DNA from: an uncultured Prevotella sp.
Lineage (GTDB): Bacteria; Bacteroidota; Bacteroidia; Bacteroidales; Bacteroidaceae
DNA: 44,749 nucleotides
Reading direction: 5' to 3'
Assembly (NCBI GenBank): GCA_947169185.1
Contig: CAMVOS010000021.1
Span: 1-44,749 of the forward strand
This document shows, in pieces, positions 10,068-18,387 of the stretch. Position 1 is the first letter of the stretch. Every line of letters begins with the position of its first letter. The position numbers and the translations under genes were made by a program. Under the pieces are notes generated by a model. It had not been told where the DNA came from, made no database searches, and saw only the letters and a program-made list of their open reading frames with translations.

Positions 10068-10306
10068 AGACACTGTGGCATTATATGACGCGTCCGTTGG
10101 TATGGCTACTGGTATTGCCCATCCGGTTCTACCAAATTTGCATATCACCACTGTTAGGACCCTCATGCCGCTTCACACCTACCTGTTCAGAGTACGCACG
10201 TCAGGCCATCGTGAAACACGGTCCTTTCAAAGGTCTCTATTTGGCCATCTGGCGTATATTAAGATGTAATCCCTGGGGGGGCAGTGGTTATGACCCCGTG
10301 CCTTAG
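10064..10306 (+). CDS. yidD: Membrane protein insertion efficiency factor YidD
   Basis: The 80-residue protein shows the whole YidD signature: an amphipathic N-terminus ([17 protein letters not shown]), then [17 protein letters not shown] with the conserved cysteines, and an ending [15 protein letters not shown]. YidD assists YidC-dependent insertion of inner-membrane proteins at the cytoplasmic face. It overlaps rnpA by 4 bp, the usual rnpA-yidD coupling, and lies 39 bp before tyrS. Confidence 0.96.
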   Translation: MKTLWHYMTRPLVWLLVLPIRFYQICISPLLGPSCRFTPTCSEYARQAIVKHGPFKGLYLAIWRILRCNPWGGSGYDPVP

Positions 10307-10310
10307 GCAC

Positions 10311-10334
10311 TCGAAACATCGAAACATCGAAAAG
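10311..10334 (+). repeat. 8-bp tandem spacer before tyrS
   Basis: TCGAAACA occurs twice head-to-tail, followed by the variant TCGAAAAG (10311-10318, 10319-10326, 10327-10334). It fills most of the gap between yidD and tyrS; the ATG follows 11 nt later. Confidence 0.7.
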
Positions 10335-10345
10335 AATATATAAAT

Positions 10346-11644
10346 ATGAAAAAGAATTTTGTTGAAGAACTGAAATGGCGCGGCATGCTGGCTCAGATGA
10401 TGCCTGGCACGGAAGAGCTGCTCCAGAAAGAGATGGTTACCGCCTATCTGGGAACTGATCCTACGGCTGACTCCCTGCACATTGGTCACCTTTGTGGCAT
10501 CATTATGCTGCGTCACTTGCAGCGTTGTGGTCACAAACCTATTATTTTGGTGGGTGGTGCTACCGGTATGATTGGCGATCCCTCAGGTAAGTCGCAGGAG
10601 CGTAATTTGCTGAACGAGGAGACACTTCGCCACAATCAGGAGTGTATCAAAGCACAGGTTTCTAAGTTCCTTGACTTCGAGTCAAAGGATGCTAATGCCG
10701 CTGAGATGGTCAACAACTATGATTGGATGAAGGACTTTACGTTCCTTGACTTTGCTCGAGAGGTGGGTAAGCATATCACCGTCAATTATATGATGGCTAA
10801 GGACAGCGTGCAGCAGCGCCTGAACGGTACGGCTCGCGACGGTCTCAGCTTCACGGAGTTTACCTATCAGTTGTTGCAGGGCTACGACTTCCTCTACCTC
10901 TATCAGCATAAGAATTGTAAGTTGCAGTTGGGTGGTAACGACCAGTGGGGTAATATTACTACTGGTACGGAACTGATCCGTCGTACCTTGGGCTACGAGA
11001 ACGAAGCTTTCGCCCTGACCTGTCCGTTGATAACTAAGAGCGACGGTAAGAAGTTCGGAAAGACGGAGTCAGGAAACATCTGGCTCGATCCGAAGCGTAC
11101 TACACCGTATAAGTTCTATCAGTTCTGGCTGAACGTCAGTGACGATGATGCCGAGAAATATATCAAGATATTCACTTCGTTGGAGAAGGATGTCATCGAT
11201 GCTCTCGTCGAAGAGCACAAGCAGGATCCAGGTCGTCGTGTGCTGCAGAAACGTCTGGCTGAGGAGGTTACCGTGATGGTACACTCTCAGGAAGCCCTTG
11301 ATGCAGCCATTGAAGCCTCTAACCTGCTCTTTGGTAAGTCTACGAAGGAAGGATTGGAGAAGCTCGATGAGCAGACGTTCCTCGATGTGTTCGACGGTGT
11401 GCCTCAGTTCGAGGTTTCGAAGGACCAGTTAGGTCAGCCTGCTATCGAAATGTTTACTACCATAGCTCCTGTATTCCCATCAAAGGGTGAGATGCGTAAA
11501 ATGGTGCAGGGTGGAGGTGTCTCGCTGAACAAGGAAAAACTGACCGACCAGAACCGGCCCGTTACTTCCGATGACCTCATCGATGGTAAGTATCTCTTGG
11601 CCCAAAAGGGTAAGAAAAACTACTATCTTCTGATAGTTAAATAA
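10346..11644 (+). CDS. tyrS: Tyrosyl-tRNA synthetase
   Basis: TyrS charges tRNA-Tyr. The 432-residue class I synthetase has the HIGH motif as HIGH at residues 45-48. It has the tyrosine-pocket stretch [12 protein letters not shown] and a KFGKT loop near residue 236 that stands for KMSKS, as is normal for TyrRS. The C-terminal 80 residues form an S4-like RNA-binding domain ([15 protein letters not shown]). Length matches the bacterial family. It is the last gene of the run from 3913 and is followed after 10 bp by a perfect 13-bp inverted repeat. Confidence 0.97.
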   Translation: MKKNFVEELKWRGMLAQMMPGTEELLQKEMVTAYLGTDPTADSLHIGHLCGIIMLRHLQRCGHKPIILVGGATGMIGDPSGKSQERNLLNEETLRHNQECIKAQVSKFLDFESKDANAAEMVNNYDWMKDFTFLDFAREVGKHITVNYMMAKDSVQQRLNGTARDGLSFTEFTYQLLQGYDFLYLYQHKNCKLQLGGNDQWGNITTGTELIRRTLGYENEAFALTCPLITKSDGKKFGKTESGNIWLDPKRTTPYKFYQFWLNVSDDDAEKYIKIFTSLEKDVIDALVEEHKQDPGRRVLQKRLAEEVTVMVHSQEALDAAIEASNLLFGKSTKEGLEKLDEQTFLDVFDGVPQFEVSKDQLGQPAIEMFTTIAPVFPSKGEMRKMVQGGGVSLNKEKLTDQNRPVTSDDLIDGKYLLAQKGKKNYYLLIVK

Positions 11645-11654
11645 TAAAAGGTGC

Positions 11655-11685
11655 AGAAATATTTGGCGGAATGCCAAATATTTCT
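11655..11685 (+). terminator. 13-bp perfect stem-loop after tyrS (terminator or operator)
   Basis: Arms 11655-11667 and 11673-11685 are exact reverse complements around the loop GGAAT. The core is AATATTTGGC / GCCAAATATT. It starts 10 nt after the tyrS stop, which suits a terminator, but the following bases are not a T tract. The same bases carry the -33 TTTG of the tRNA promoter, so the palindrome may also act on that promoter. Confidence 0.6.
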
Positions 11686-11693
11686 TACCTTTG
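11662..11693 (+). promoter_or_regulatory. Promoter of tRNA-Gln (and the SDR gene)
   Basis: TTTG at 11662-11665 and TACCTTTG at 11686-11693 are separated by 20 nt, an excellent Bacteroidota promoter. The start site should fall near 11700, about 13 nt before the tRNA. Confidence 0.75.
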
Positions 11694-11712
11694 CACTCGA
11701 TTTTAAAACCGA

Positions 11713-11783
11713 TGTCCAATGGTGTAATGGTAGCACAACAGGTTTTGGTTCTGTTTGTGGTGGTTCGAATCCGCCTTGGACAA
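11713..11783 (+). tRNA. tRNA-Gln, anticodon TTG
   Basis: A full cloverleaf can be folded by hand. The 7-bp acceptor pairs 11713-11719 with 11776-11782. The D arm is GTGT/GCAC with the AATGGTA loop. The anticodon stem ACAGG/TCTGT carries loop TTTTGGT, with anticodon TTG at 11745-11747. The T arm is GGTGG/CCGCC with loop TTCGAAT, and the discriminator is A11783. CCA is not encoded. A protein gene starts only 30 bp downstream. Confidence 0.96.
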
Positions 11784-11813
11784 CAAGAAACTATTCTCTA
11801 AAAACAAACTATT

Positions 11814-12614
11814 ATGGCAAACATTTTCTCTTTGGAAGGTAAGAATGCATGGATTACAGGTGCATCTTACGGTATCGGCTTTAACATAGCCAAGGCTTTC
11901 GTGGCTGCCGGTATTAAGAACATCATCTTCAACGACATCAATGAGGCTGCTTTGGAGCGCGGTCTTGCCAATTACAAGGAAGCAGGTATCGCGAACGTTC
12001 ATGGTTACGTGTGCGACGTAACTGACGAAAACGCTGTCAAAGCTCTGGTCGAGAAGATTCATGCTGAGGTAGGTCAGATTGATATCCTCGTCAACAACGC
12101 AGGTATCATCAAGCGCATCCCTATGCACGAGATGAAGCGCGCCGAATTCCAGCAGGTTATCGATGTCGACTTGGTGGCTCCCTACATTGTCAGTGCTGCT
12201 GTTATCCCTGAGATGATGGAGCGTCGTGAGGGTAAGATTATTAACATCTGCTCGATGATGTCTGAACTGGGCCGTGAAACAGTATCGGCTTATGCTGCCG
12301 CTAAGGGCGGTCTGAAGATGCTGACCCGTAACATCTGTTCGGAGTATGGTGAGTACAACATCCAGTGTAACGGTATTGGCCCGGGCTACATTGCTACACC
12401 CCAGACAGCACCTCTTCGTGAAAAGCAGCCTGATGGCAGCCGTCATCCATTCGATAGCTTTATCTGCGCTAAGACGCCTGCTGGTCGTTGGCTCGACCCA
12501 GAGGAACTTGGTGGTCCCGCAGTATTCCTGGCTTCTCATGCTTCTGACGCAGTTAATGGTCATGTGCTGTATGTCGATGGTGGTATCCTCGCCTATATCG
12601 GCAAGCAGCCCTGA
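11814..12614 (+). CDS. SDR-family dehydrogenase, gluconate 5-dehydrogenase-like
   Basis: This 266-residue cytoplasmic short-chain dehydrogenase has the cofactor motif TGASYGIG (residues 15-22), NNAG (94-97), and the catalytic Ser147, Tyr160 and Lys164 (YAAAK). The sequence ISMMSELGRETVSAY-like core and the ending DAVNGHVLYVDGGILAYIGKQP match gluconate 5-dehydrogenases (IdnO/Ga5DH type), which interconvert gluconate and 5-ketogluconate. A KduD-like role in uronate catabolism cannot be excluded. The usual fourth catalytic Asn falls in VIDVDL, where Asp119 is seen. It starts 30 bp after tRNA-Gln with no promoter between, so the two are probably co-transcribed. It converges on manA across a shared terminator. 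Confidence 0.82.
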   Translation: MANIFSLEGKNAWITGASYGIGFNIAKAFVAAGIKNIIFNDINEAALERGLANYKEAGIANVHGYVCDVTDENAVKALVEKIHAEVGQIDILVNNAGIIKRIPMHEMKRAEFQQVIDVDLVAPYIVSAAVIPEMMERREGKIINICSMMSELGRETVSAYAAAKGGLKMLTRNICSEYGEYNIQCNGIGPGYIATPQTAPLREKQPDGSRHPFDSFICAKTPAGRWLDPEELGGPAVFLASHASDAVNGHVLYVDGGILAYIGKQP

Positions 12615-12636
12615 TTTTCTAATAAGACATAAAAAT

Positions 12637-12675
12637 AAAAGCAGGCTTCACAATTGTGGAGTCTGCTTTTCTTTA
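12637..12675. terminator. Bidirectional terminator between the SDR gene and manA
   Basis: Arms 12637-12651 and 12656-12670 pair over 15 bp with two G-U wobbles around the loop AATT. A flanking AAAA and TTTTCTTT serve both directions. It sits in the 74-bp gap between two convergent genes. Confidence 0.88.
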
Positions 12676-12688
12676 TGTGTCTCGTCAT

Positions 12689-13663
12689 TTACATGGTTGC
12701 CGTGAGGAAGGTTGCGTTGCCAAAGATATAGAGTACATTTTCACAGGCAGGAACTAAGATGGTCTCGCCCTGCCGGATATGAATGCCGTTGATGTTGGCT
12801 TCGCCCCACAGGCACATGACCACTACAAATGAGTCGCAATGGAAGTCAACCTGCTGAGCAACCTGTACCACTACACGATGTACGACGAAATGTGGACAGT
12901 TTATGAGCTGACTGGTAGGCTTTGTGGAGTCGTATGACGTACGGTATTCGGGCCACACCTGATAGTCAATGGCATCCTTTGCCAAATCGATATGCAACTC
13001 ACGTGGATTGCCGTGGGCATCCTTGCGTCCGAAATCATAGACACGGTAGGTGATATCGCTGGTCTGCTGAATCTCAGCCAGAAAATTGCCAGCTCCGATG
13101 GCATGTAGGCGGCCTGCAGGCAAGAAGTAGAGGTCACCCTCGTGAGCCTCATGGGTGGCAATGACATCCTGCATGGGTGACTGACTGTTGACGGGTTCGG
13201 CAGTGGCCAGCTGCTCGTATTCCTCGGGCGTGATGCTCTTCGAAAGTCCAGCATAGATTTTGGAGCCTACATCGCTTTTGATGACATACCACATTTCGGT
13301 CTTGCCGGCACATCCGTGGCGTTCCATTGCCAGCTTGTCATCAGGATGTACCTGTACACTCAAGTCTTGACGTGAGTCGATAAACTTTACTAGCAACGGG
13401 AACTTGTTGCCAAAACGCTTATAGACCTTCTGACCAACCAGCAGACCTTTGTACTTATCGATGAGTTGAGTGAGGTTCAAACCTACATCCACATCGTCGA
13501 CGAGGCCACGTTCTACGGCTACACTCTCATGTCCAGACACACCACTGATTTCCCAACTCTCTCCAATGTTGGGCTGTGCAGTATAGATGCCCTTGAAAGG
13601 CGCAATTTGGTAACCACCCCAGATGGTGGTTTTCAAATACGGTTCAAATTTGTATGGTTTCAT
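12689..13663 (-). CDS. manA: Mannose-6-phosphate isomerase, class I
   Basis: ManA interconverts mannose-6-phosphate and fructose-6-phosphate, feeding mannose into glycolysis. The 324-residue cupin enzyme shows the opening KTTIWGG and NIGESWEISG. It also has the metal-site motif QVHPDD (His106) with GKTEMWYV (Glu123), and a later histidine in AGRLHAIG. It is the last gene of the seven-gene leftward mannan operon, 11 bp after the GH36 gene. That placement makes a catabolic role likely: the GH130 enzyme releases mannose-1-phosphate, which needs a phosphomannomutase (not in this window) before ManA can act. Confidence 0.95.
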   Translation of the reverse strand: MKPYKFEPYLKTTIWGGYQIAPFKGIYTAQPNIGESWEISGVSGHESVAVERGLVDDVDVGLNLTQLIDKYKGLLVGQKVYKRFGNKFPLLVKFIDSRQDLSVQVHPDDKLAMERHGCAGKTEMWYVIKSDVGSKIYAGLSKSITPEEYEQLATAEPVNSQSPMQDVIATHEAHEGDLYFLPAGRLHAIGAGNFLAEIQQTSDITYRVYDFGRKDAHGNPRELHIDLAKDAIDYQVWPEYRTSYDSTKPTSQLINCPHFVVHRVVVQVAQQVDFHCDSFVVVMCLWGEANINGIHIRQGETILVPACENVLYIFGNATFLTATM

Positions 13664-13674
13664 GTTTTTCCTTT

Positions 13675-15852
13675 TTATTTAAGCTCAAACACGCGTGAAG
13701 CATAGTCTTCCCATAAGGGAATTTCGAGGCCTACGGACATCAGGAAACGACCAGTGAACTGCTTGCCGCTGAGCGAGCAGGGCTTTTCGCCCACACGTAC
13801 GTTACGTTCTGTCAGGGTGTAGGTCTTATCGGGATTCAGTCCGGCCAGACGCAGACGTGGCAGAGGCTGGTCGTAGTAGTTCTCGATTTTGTAAACGAAG
13901 AGTACCGCTTTGATCCGTGCATCATCCACATACATGAGGCTGGAGACACCCTTGCGGTCGTAGGGCGACAACAGACGATAGAGATTGCCCGTCTGAATGA
14001 TGGAACGCAGCTGTTTGTAGTCGGCAAAGCAGGTCGTACACTGCTGACGCTCTTCGTCGGTCATGTGTTTAGGCTGTAGCTCGATGCCCAGTCGTCCGCT
14101 CATAGCCACATCGCAACGGAATTTGACGGGGATGGTGCGCTTACCTGTATTCCAATAGGGACAGTGGTTGATGTGCTGTGCCATCGCGTTGGCAGGGAAG
14201 AAAAGACTGGTGCCATACTGCATATAGACACGTTGCAGGGCATCGGTGTTGTCTGAAACCCAGAATTCGTCGAAGTAGGGTAGTAGACCATAGTTGGCGC
14301 GTCCGCCACCAGAGGCGCAGTCTTGAATAACCAGATTGGGATATTTGGCACGGATGCGCTGCAGCGTTTTGATAAGTCCCCGGTGGTAATCAATGGAGAT
14401 GTTGTTCTGTTTCGACTTTGGCAGGTAGAGAGAACCGTAGTTCTGAATGGAGGCGTTGGCATCCCACTTGATGTACGAGATTTCAGGATACTGAGTCATG
14501 AGGTCGTCAACAATTTTGAAGACGAAGTCCTGCACCTTGGGGTTTGTCATGTCGAGCACAATCTGTGTGCCGCCACGACCAAGTTTCAGCTCGCGGCTCT
14601 TTGTCTGCAGCACCCAATCGGGATGCTGTTCGTAGAGCTCACTAGTGGTGTTAGTCATTTCCGGCTCAATCCAGATACCAAACTTGATGTGTCGCTGTTT
14701 GGCAGCATCGGTCAGAGCCTTGATGCCATTTGGCAGTTTTTGTTTGTCGACCACCCAGTCACCTAATGACGAATCGTCCTTCTTGCGAGGATACTTGTCA
14801 CCGAACCAGCCATCGTCCATAACAAACAACTCGCCGCCAAAGGCTGCAATATCATCCATCATCTTGATGATTTTCTCTTCAGTAATGTCGAGATAGATAC
14901 CTTCCCAGGAGTTTAGCAGGATGTCGCCCGTCTTCATGCCACGATGTAGCATGCCTTCCTTGCGTGCCCAGTTATGGAAAGTACGGCTTATACCTCCCAT
15001 GCCTTCGTTCGAGTAAGCCATAGCCAGATGTGGTGTCTCAAAAACTTCTTTTGGTTCCAACACATACTCGCTCGACTGTGGAGCAATACCTGCATAGACG
15101 TGATGCTCCTTGTGCGAAATCGTATTTACGCGCAGTTCATAGTTACCACTCCAGCAGAGAGCAAGACCAATGGTGCGACCAGTCTGTTCTTGGGGGCGAC
15201 CGTTGAGCGATAGCATGAGCTCGGGTGCGTCAAGATGAGAGTTACGGGCACCGTCGGTGTTGCGAATGGTCTTCATACCTTGAGTTATTGGCTCTATGGT
15301 CGGCTCAGTCTCAGCGGCCCAGTTGCCATGCAGATGGGTCATCCACATATCTCCTTGGCGTAATGTCAGGTGCCCACTATCGAAGCGTTTTAGTATGATG
15401 GCTTTCTTCTCCCGGTGAGAGAGCTCTGTCCAGGTCTCGATGATATCCACGTTTTTGTATGCCTTGTAGTAGACCTTCACGGTAAAAGGCATCAGTTTGT
15501 CAGTCATTGTAAAGATGTGGATCTTAGCTCGTGCTTCGTCTTTTATTTCATAGTCGGTCACCTTTAGTTCCAAATTCAGGTCTCCATCCGCATGTTGTAC
15601 CTGCAGGGCAGGAGCTTGTATGGCATCGACGGTGCCAAAGGCGGGTAGGACGTGAAAACTGAGATCGCTACCACCGTCGCGTAGCTGTTGTAGTGTGGCA
15701 CTTTTGTCGCCATAGTACGATTGTCGTAGGTCGCCACCTTCCCATGCGGTAAGCAATAGCTGCGTGTTAGGCGTTTCAATCGTTACATCGCCTTGCCAGG
15801 CAAATGATGTTAAAGGCAAAAAAGTAAATAGGTAAAGAAATGCTTTTTTCAT
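13675..15852 (-). CDS. GH36 alpha-galactosidase
   Basis: This exo-enzyme removes alpha-1,6-galactose side chains from galactomannan oligosaccharides. The 725-residue protein has a signal peptide (1-18, TSFA-W) and no lipobox, so it should be periplasmic. The GH36 N-terminal beta-sandwich (about 20-310) precedes a TIM barrel with the motifs DDGWFGDKYPRKKDDSSLGDW (346-366), YIKWDAN (nucleophile Asp464) and CASGGGRAN then WVSDNTDA (acid/base Asp534). A C-terminal beta domain ends the chain. Length matches the tetrameric GH36 group. It lies 27 bp after the GH2-like gene and 11 bp before manA, within the mannan operon. Confidence 0.93.
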   Translation of the reverse strand: MKKAFLYLFTFLPLTSFAWQGDVTIETPNTQLLLTAWEGGDLRQSYYGDKSATLQQLRDGGSDLSFHVLPAFGTVDAIQAPALQVQHADGDLNLELKVTDYEIKDEARAKIHIFTMTDKLMPFTVKVYYKAYKNVDIIETWTELSHREKKAIILKRFDSGHLTLRQGDMWMTHLHGNWAAETEPTIEPITQGMKTIRNTDGARNSHLDAPELMLSLNGRPQEQTGRTIGLALCWSGNYELRVNTISHKEHHVYAGIAPQSSEYVLEPKEVFETPHLAMAYSNEGMGGISRTFHNWARKEGMLHRGMKTGDILLNSWEGIYLDITEEKIIKMMDDIAAFGGELFVMDDGWFGDKYPRKKDDSSLGDWVVDKQKLPNGIKALTDAAKQRHIKFGIWIEPEMTNTTSELYEQHPDWVLQTKSRELKLGRGGTQIVLDMTNPKVQDFVFKIVDDLMTQYPEISYIKWDANASIQNYGSLYLPKSKQNNISIDYHRGLIKTLQRIRAKYPNLVIQDCASGGGRANYGLLPYFDEFWVSDNTDALQRVYMQYGTSLFFPANAMAQHINHCPYWNTGKRTIPVKFRCDVAMSGRLGIELQPKHMTDEERQQCTTCFADYKQLRSIIQTGNLYRLLSPYDRKGVSSLMYVDDARIKAVLFVYKIENYYDQPLPRLRLAGLNPDKTYTLTERNVRVGEKPCSLSGKQFTGRFLMSVGLEIPLWEDYASRVFELK

Positions 15853-15879
15853 AATCCTTATTTTTGATTCTTTTTTATT

Positions 15880-18387
15880 TCAATACGGTGAAATGTTGTT
15901 AAGCTCCTGTAATTGTTGTTCGCTGACCTTGGTCGTGAAGAGTAGACGCAACTGATTGGCATTGATATTAGCGACAGGGGCAAAGTCTTTGGTGTGCATA
16001 TAGTTAAGCACACTGGCATAGAATTGTCGGCCTTCGGGATATTTGGACGCCTGTTCCAAATCGCTCATAACCACCAGCAGACGTCCCTTGCCCACGCAGA
16101 ATTCGAATACAAGTCCCAACTTGTGGTTACGCTCGATGTTGTCGATAACCTGTACCAGTGGACGATAGCTCTTGTTTGTATTATCGAGGATAAAAGGATG
16201 GCTCGCCTTCACAATAGGCCACCATTGCCATGACGTATGTTCTTCAGTAGGGAAGTCGTTGAACAGAGGATGCTTTGGATTGCAGAGTACCCCCAATGTG
16301 CCAGGTGATACTGTTTTTTTGTTGTTTTCTGATATGGTTTTGAACATGCGGTAATTCCAATAGTCGGTTTGGAACAGACCGCCTACACAGAGTTCTGTTG
16401 AGTCTGGCATTAGGAGTACTTTAGCTCCTTTCTTTAGCTTGCGGAAGACATCGCTGTTCAGGTTCTTGGAAATAATAATGCCTTGCTTGTTCAGTTTAAC
16501 TTCATCGGGGTAGGCCCATAAATCATAGCTGTTTTTGTAGTCACCAATTTGCAAGGTCAGTTTCATCCGTGTTGCTTTCTTCAGATGTGTGAGGTCTACA
16601 TCGAAACTGCCTATATCCATGAGACCATCACCATCAGGGATAGTCAGTTCGCCTTGCTGTCCAGCGCATGTCCACCTGACCTTATGCCCCAATAGCGAAC
16701 TACCGCCATAGTTCGCTACCTGTATCCTGCCATGAATACCTTCGCTAAACGTAAAGCAATAGGCGTCGCATACAAGGAGAGGTACAATAGGCGAACAGAA
16801 CTGTCGCCATTCGTCCTTCGTACAGATACCCTTCGAATCCATGAAGGCATCGAGAATACCTACATAGGCAGATCCTTGTCCTGGGTAGTCCTGCAAGTCG
16901 AGTAACTGGAAACCTGCCATGTTTGGTGTGCGCAAATCCATCTCGATGTCTTGTTTGTAGAGCAAATACGACCATCGGCCACTGGCGCGATGGAAGGCGT
17001 CGGCTTGGTTGGCCATGCCTGCATCGGTGAGCCGTTGTCGGAATACTTCCATGTTACAGGGCCGTAGTACGCCTGTGTATTTCTTGATTTCGTTGTAGTC
17101 GGGGTAGGTCTGGAACTGTGCCGATTCATGGCTGATGACGGGCACACTGCTACGTGCACAGCCTTCCTCGAAGTTCTGCCTTCCATTGGGCCGGAAGTGA
17201 TTAATTATTCCGCCGTCGAAGGCATCTGCAAACGAGAACGAGCCACGAGTATGGGTGTTGTAACTTCCCCAAGCTTCGCCACCTACACGACAGGTGGTAA
17301 AATAGTCCATGCCAGGCTTTACGCCTTGATAACCCAGATAGTAGTTTGAACCAAAGGTATAAAGCTTGTCAGGTGCTATGCGACGGAAGTCGTCAACGAA
17401 TGCTTTCATCTTGTCGATGCTGCCCCAAAGCTCGTTGCCTAAGGCAAACATCCGGAACGACTTGTGATGACCGTACCATCGCAGGATGTTTTCCCCTTCC
17501 TTGTGTAGAAATGCCATCAGTATCGAGTCTTTATCATTGAAGTCGCCCCAGAAAGGCAACTCTGGCTGTAAAATGATGTTTAGTGAGTCCGCTGCAACAA
17601 AGGCTTCTTCTGGTGGACACCAGCTGTGAAATCGCACATGGTTGATACCATAGTCGGCACAGCGTTGTAGATAGTTGAACCATGATGCGTAGTCCATAGG
17701 AACATGTCCTGTCAATGGCCAAACACAGGCATCATGCTTGCCGCGAAGAAAAACTTTCTTGCCGTCAAGGCGGAAGTGTCGTCCCTCTATTGTGAGCGGT
17801 TTGGTAGCAGGGCGGTAAATGTTAGGCATTTGATGTCCCACTCTCAACTCTATCTTTCCGATGATGCCGTTCCAGTTGGTCTGTGTGTCTTCGGTGCAGG
17901 CATGACTGCTGGCATAGATTTGTTCGGGAAGATGGCTGCCATTATCTACCATAATGGTAATCGTATGCCTGCCTTCAGAATAGGGTAAGGTATAGTGTTG
18001 TGGAGTTGAAATGTCGTTGCTGCAGCCTATGAGCTGTCCGTCTATGTAGACTTCCGTATATTTGGTGCGCTCCAGCAGTAGAGTAACGGGTTTACCAGAC
18101 CATGCTGTTGGGAAATTGACATCACGACTATACCATGCACGTCCCTTATAGGAATAGTGACGACTCAGGTGGGTTGTTTCGTCGAAGCGATTTAAGGGAG
18201 TCCCTTTCTGATTCGTATCCGTGGTGCCTGGGAGTGTCACCGTATCATTGAGTGGCGAGGCAACCGTCATCGTGCCATTAGAGTCAAGTGCAAAGTGCCA
18301 CTGGCCTGCCAAGCTGACAACGTAGTCACTAGCATTAACCGTCAGAAAGACGGCGGTGAAGGTAAGGATTGTGATTATCTTTTTCAT
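15880..18387 (-). CDS. GH2-like exo-beta-glycosidase (probable beta-mannosidase or beta-galactosidase)
   Basis: From the ATG at 18387 the protein has 835 residues and a signal peptide (1-19, TVNA-S). An upstream ATG at 18438 would add 17 residues before the signal and is unlikely; the start at 18387 overlaps the epimerase stop as ATGA. Residues 20-185 form a GH2 sugar-binding domain ending NWNGIIGKIEL. The barrel starts at about 200 (RLDGKKVFLRGKHD), with acid/base Glu319 in ALGNELWG and nucleophile Glu421 in VISHESAQF. Only about 20 residues separate the two, so the usual GH2 Ig-like middle domain appears to be missing. A further C-terminal region (about 560-835) is not recognised. Substrate is inferred from the locus. 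Confidence 0.78.
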   Translation of the reverse strand: MKKIITILTFTAVFLTVNASDYVVSLAGQWHFALDSNGTMTVASPLNDTVTLPGTTDTNQKGTPLNRFDETTHLSRHYSYKGRAWYSRDVNFPTAWSGKPVTLLLERTKYTEVYIDGQLIGCSNDISTPQHYTLPYSEGRHTITIMVDNGSHLPEQIYASSHACTEDTQTNWNGIIGKIELRVGHQMPNIYRPATKPLTIEGRHFRLDGKKVFLRGKHDACVWPLTGHVPMDYASWFNYLQRCADYGINHVRFHSWCPPEEAFVAADSLNIILQPELPFWGDFNDKDSILMAFLHKEGENILRWYGHHKSFRMFALGNELWGSIDKMKAFVDDFRRIAPDKLYTFGSNYYLGYQGVKPGMDYFTTCRVGGEAWGSYNTHTRGSFSFADAFDGGIINHFRPNGRQNFEEGCARSSVPVISHESAQFQTYPDYNEIKKYTGVLRPCNMEVFRQRLTDAGMANQADAFHRASGRWSYLLYKQDIEMDLRTPNMAGFQLLDLQDYPGQGSAYVGILDAFMDSKGICTKDEWRQFCSPIVPLLVCDAYCFTFSEGIHGRIQVANYGGSSLLGHKVRWTCAGQQGELTIPDGDGLMDIGSFDVDLTHLKKATRMKLTLQIGDYKNSYDLWAYPDEVKLNKQGIIISKNLNSDVFRKLKKGAKVLLMPDSTELCVGGLFQTDYWNYRMFKTISENNKKTVSPGTLGVLCNPKHPLFNDFPTEEHTSWQWWPIVKASHPFILDNTNKSYRPLVQVIDNIERNHKLGLVFEFCVGKGRLLVVMSDLEQASKYPEGRQFYASVLNYMHTKDFAPVANINANQLRLLFTTKVSEQQLQELNNISPY

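Noticed and set aside
11703..12563. Open reading frame of 286 codons antisense to the SDR gene and running into the tRNA
   Set aside because: The plus strand encodes a complete SDR with catalytic residues, and the antisense frame would end within a tRNA gene.
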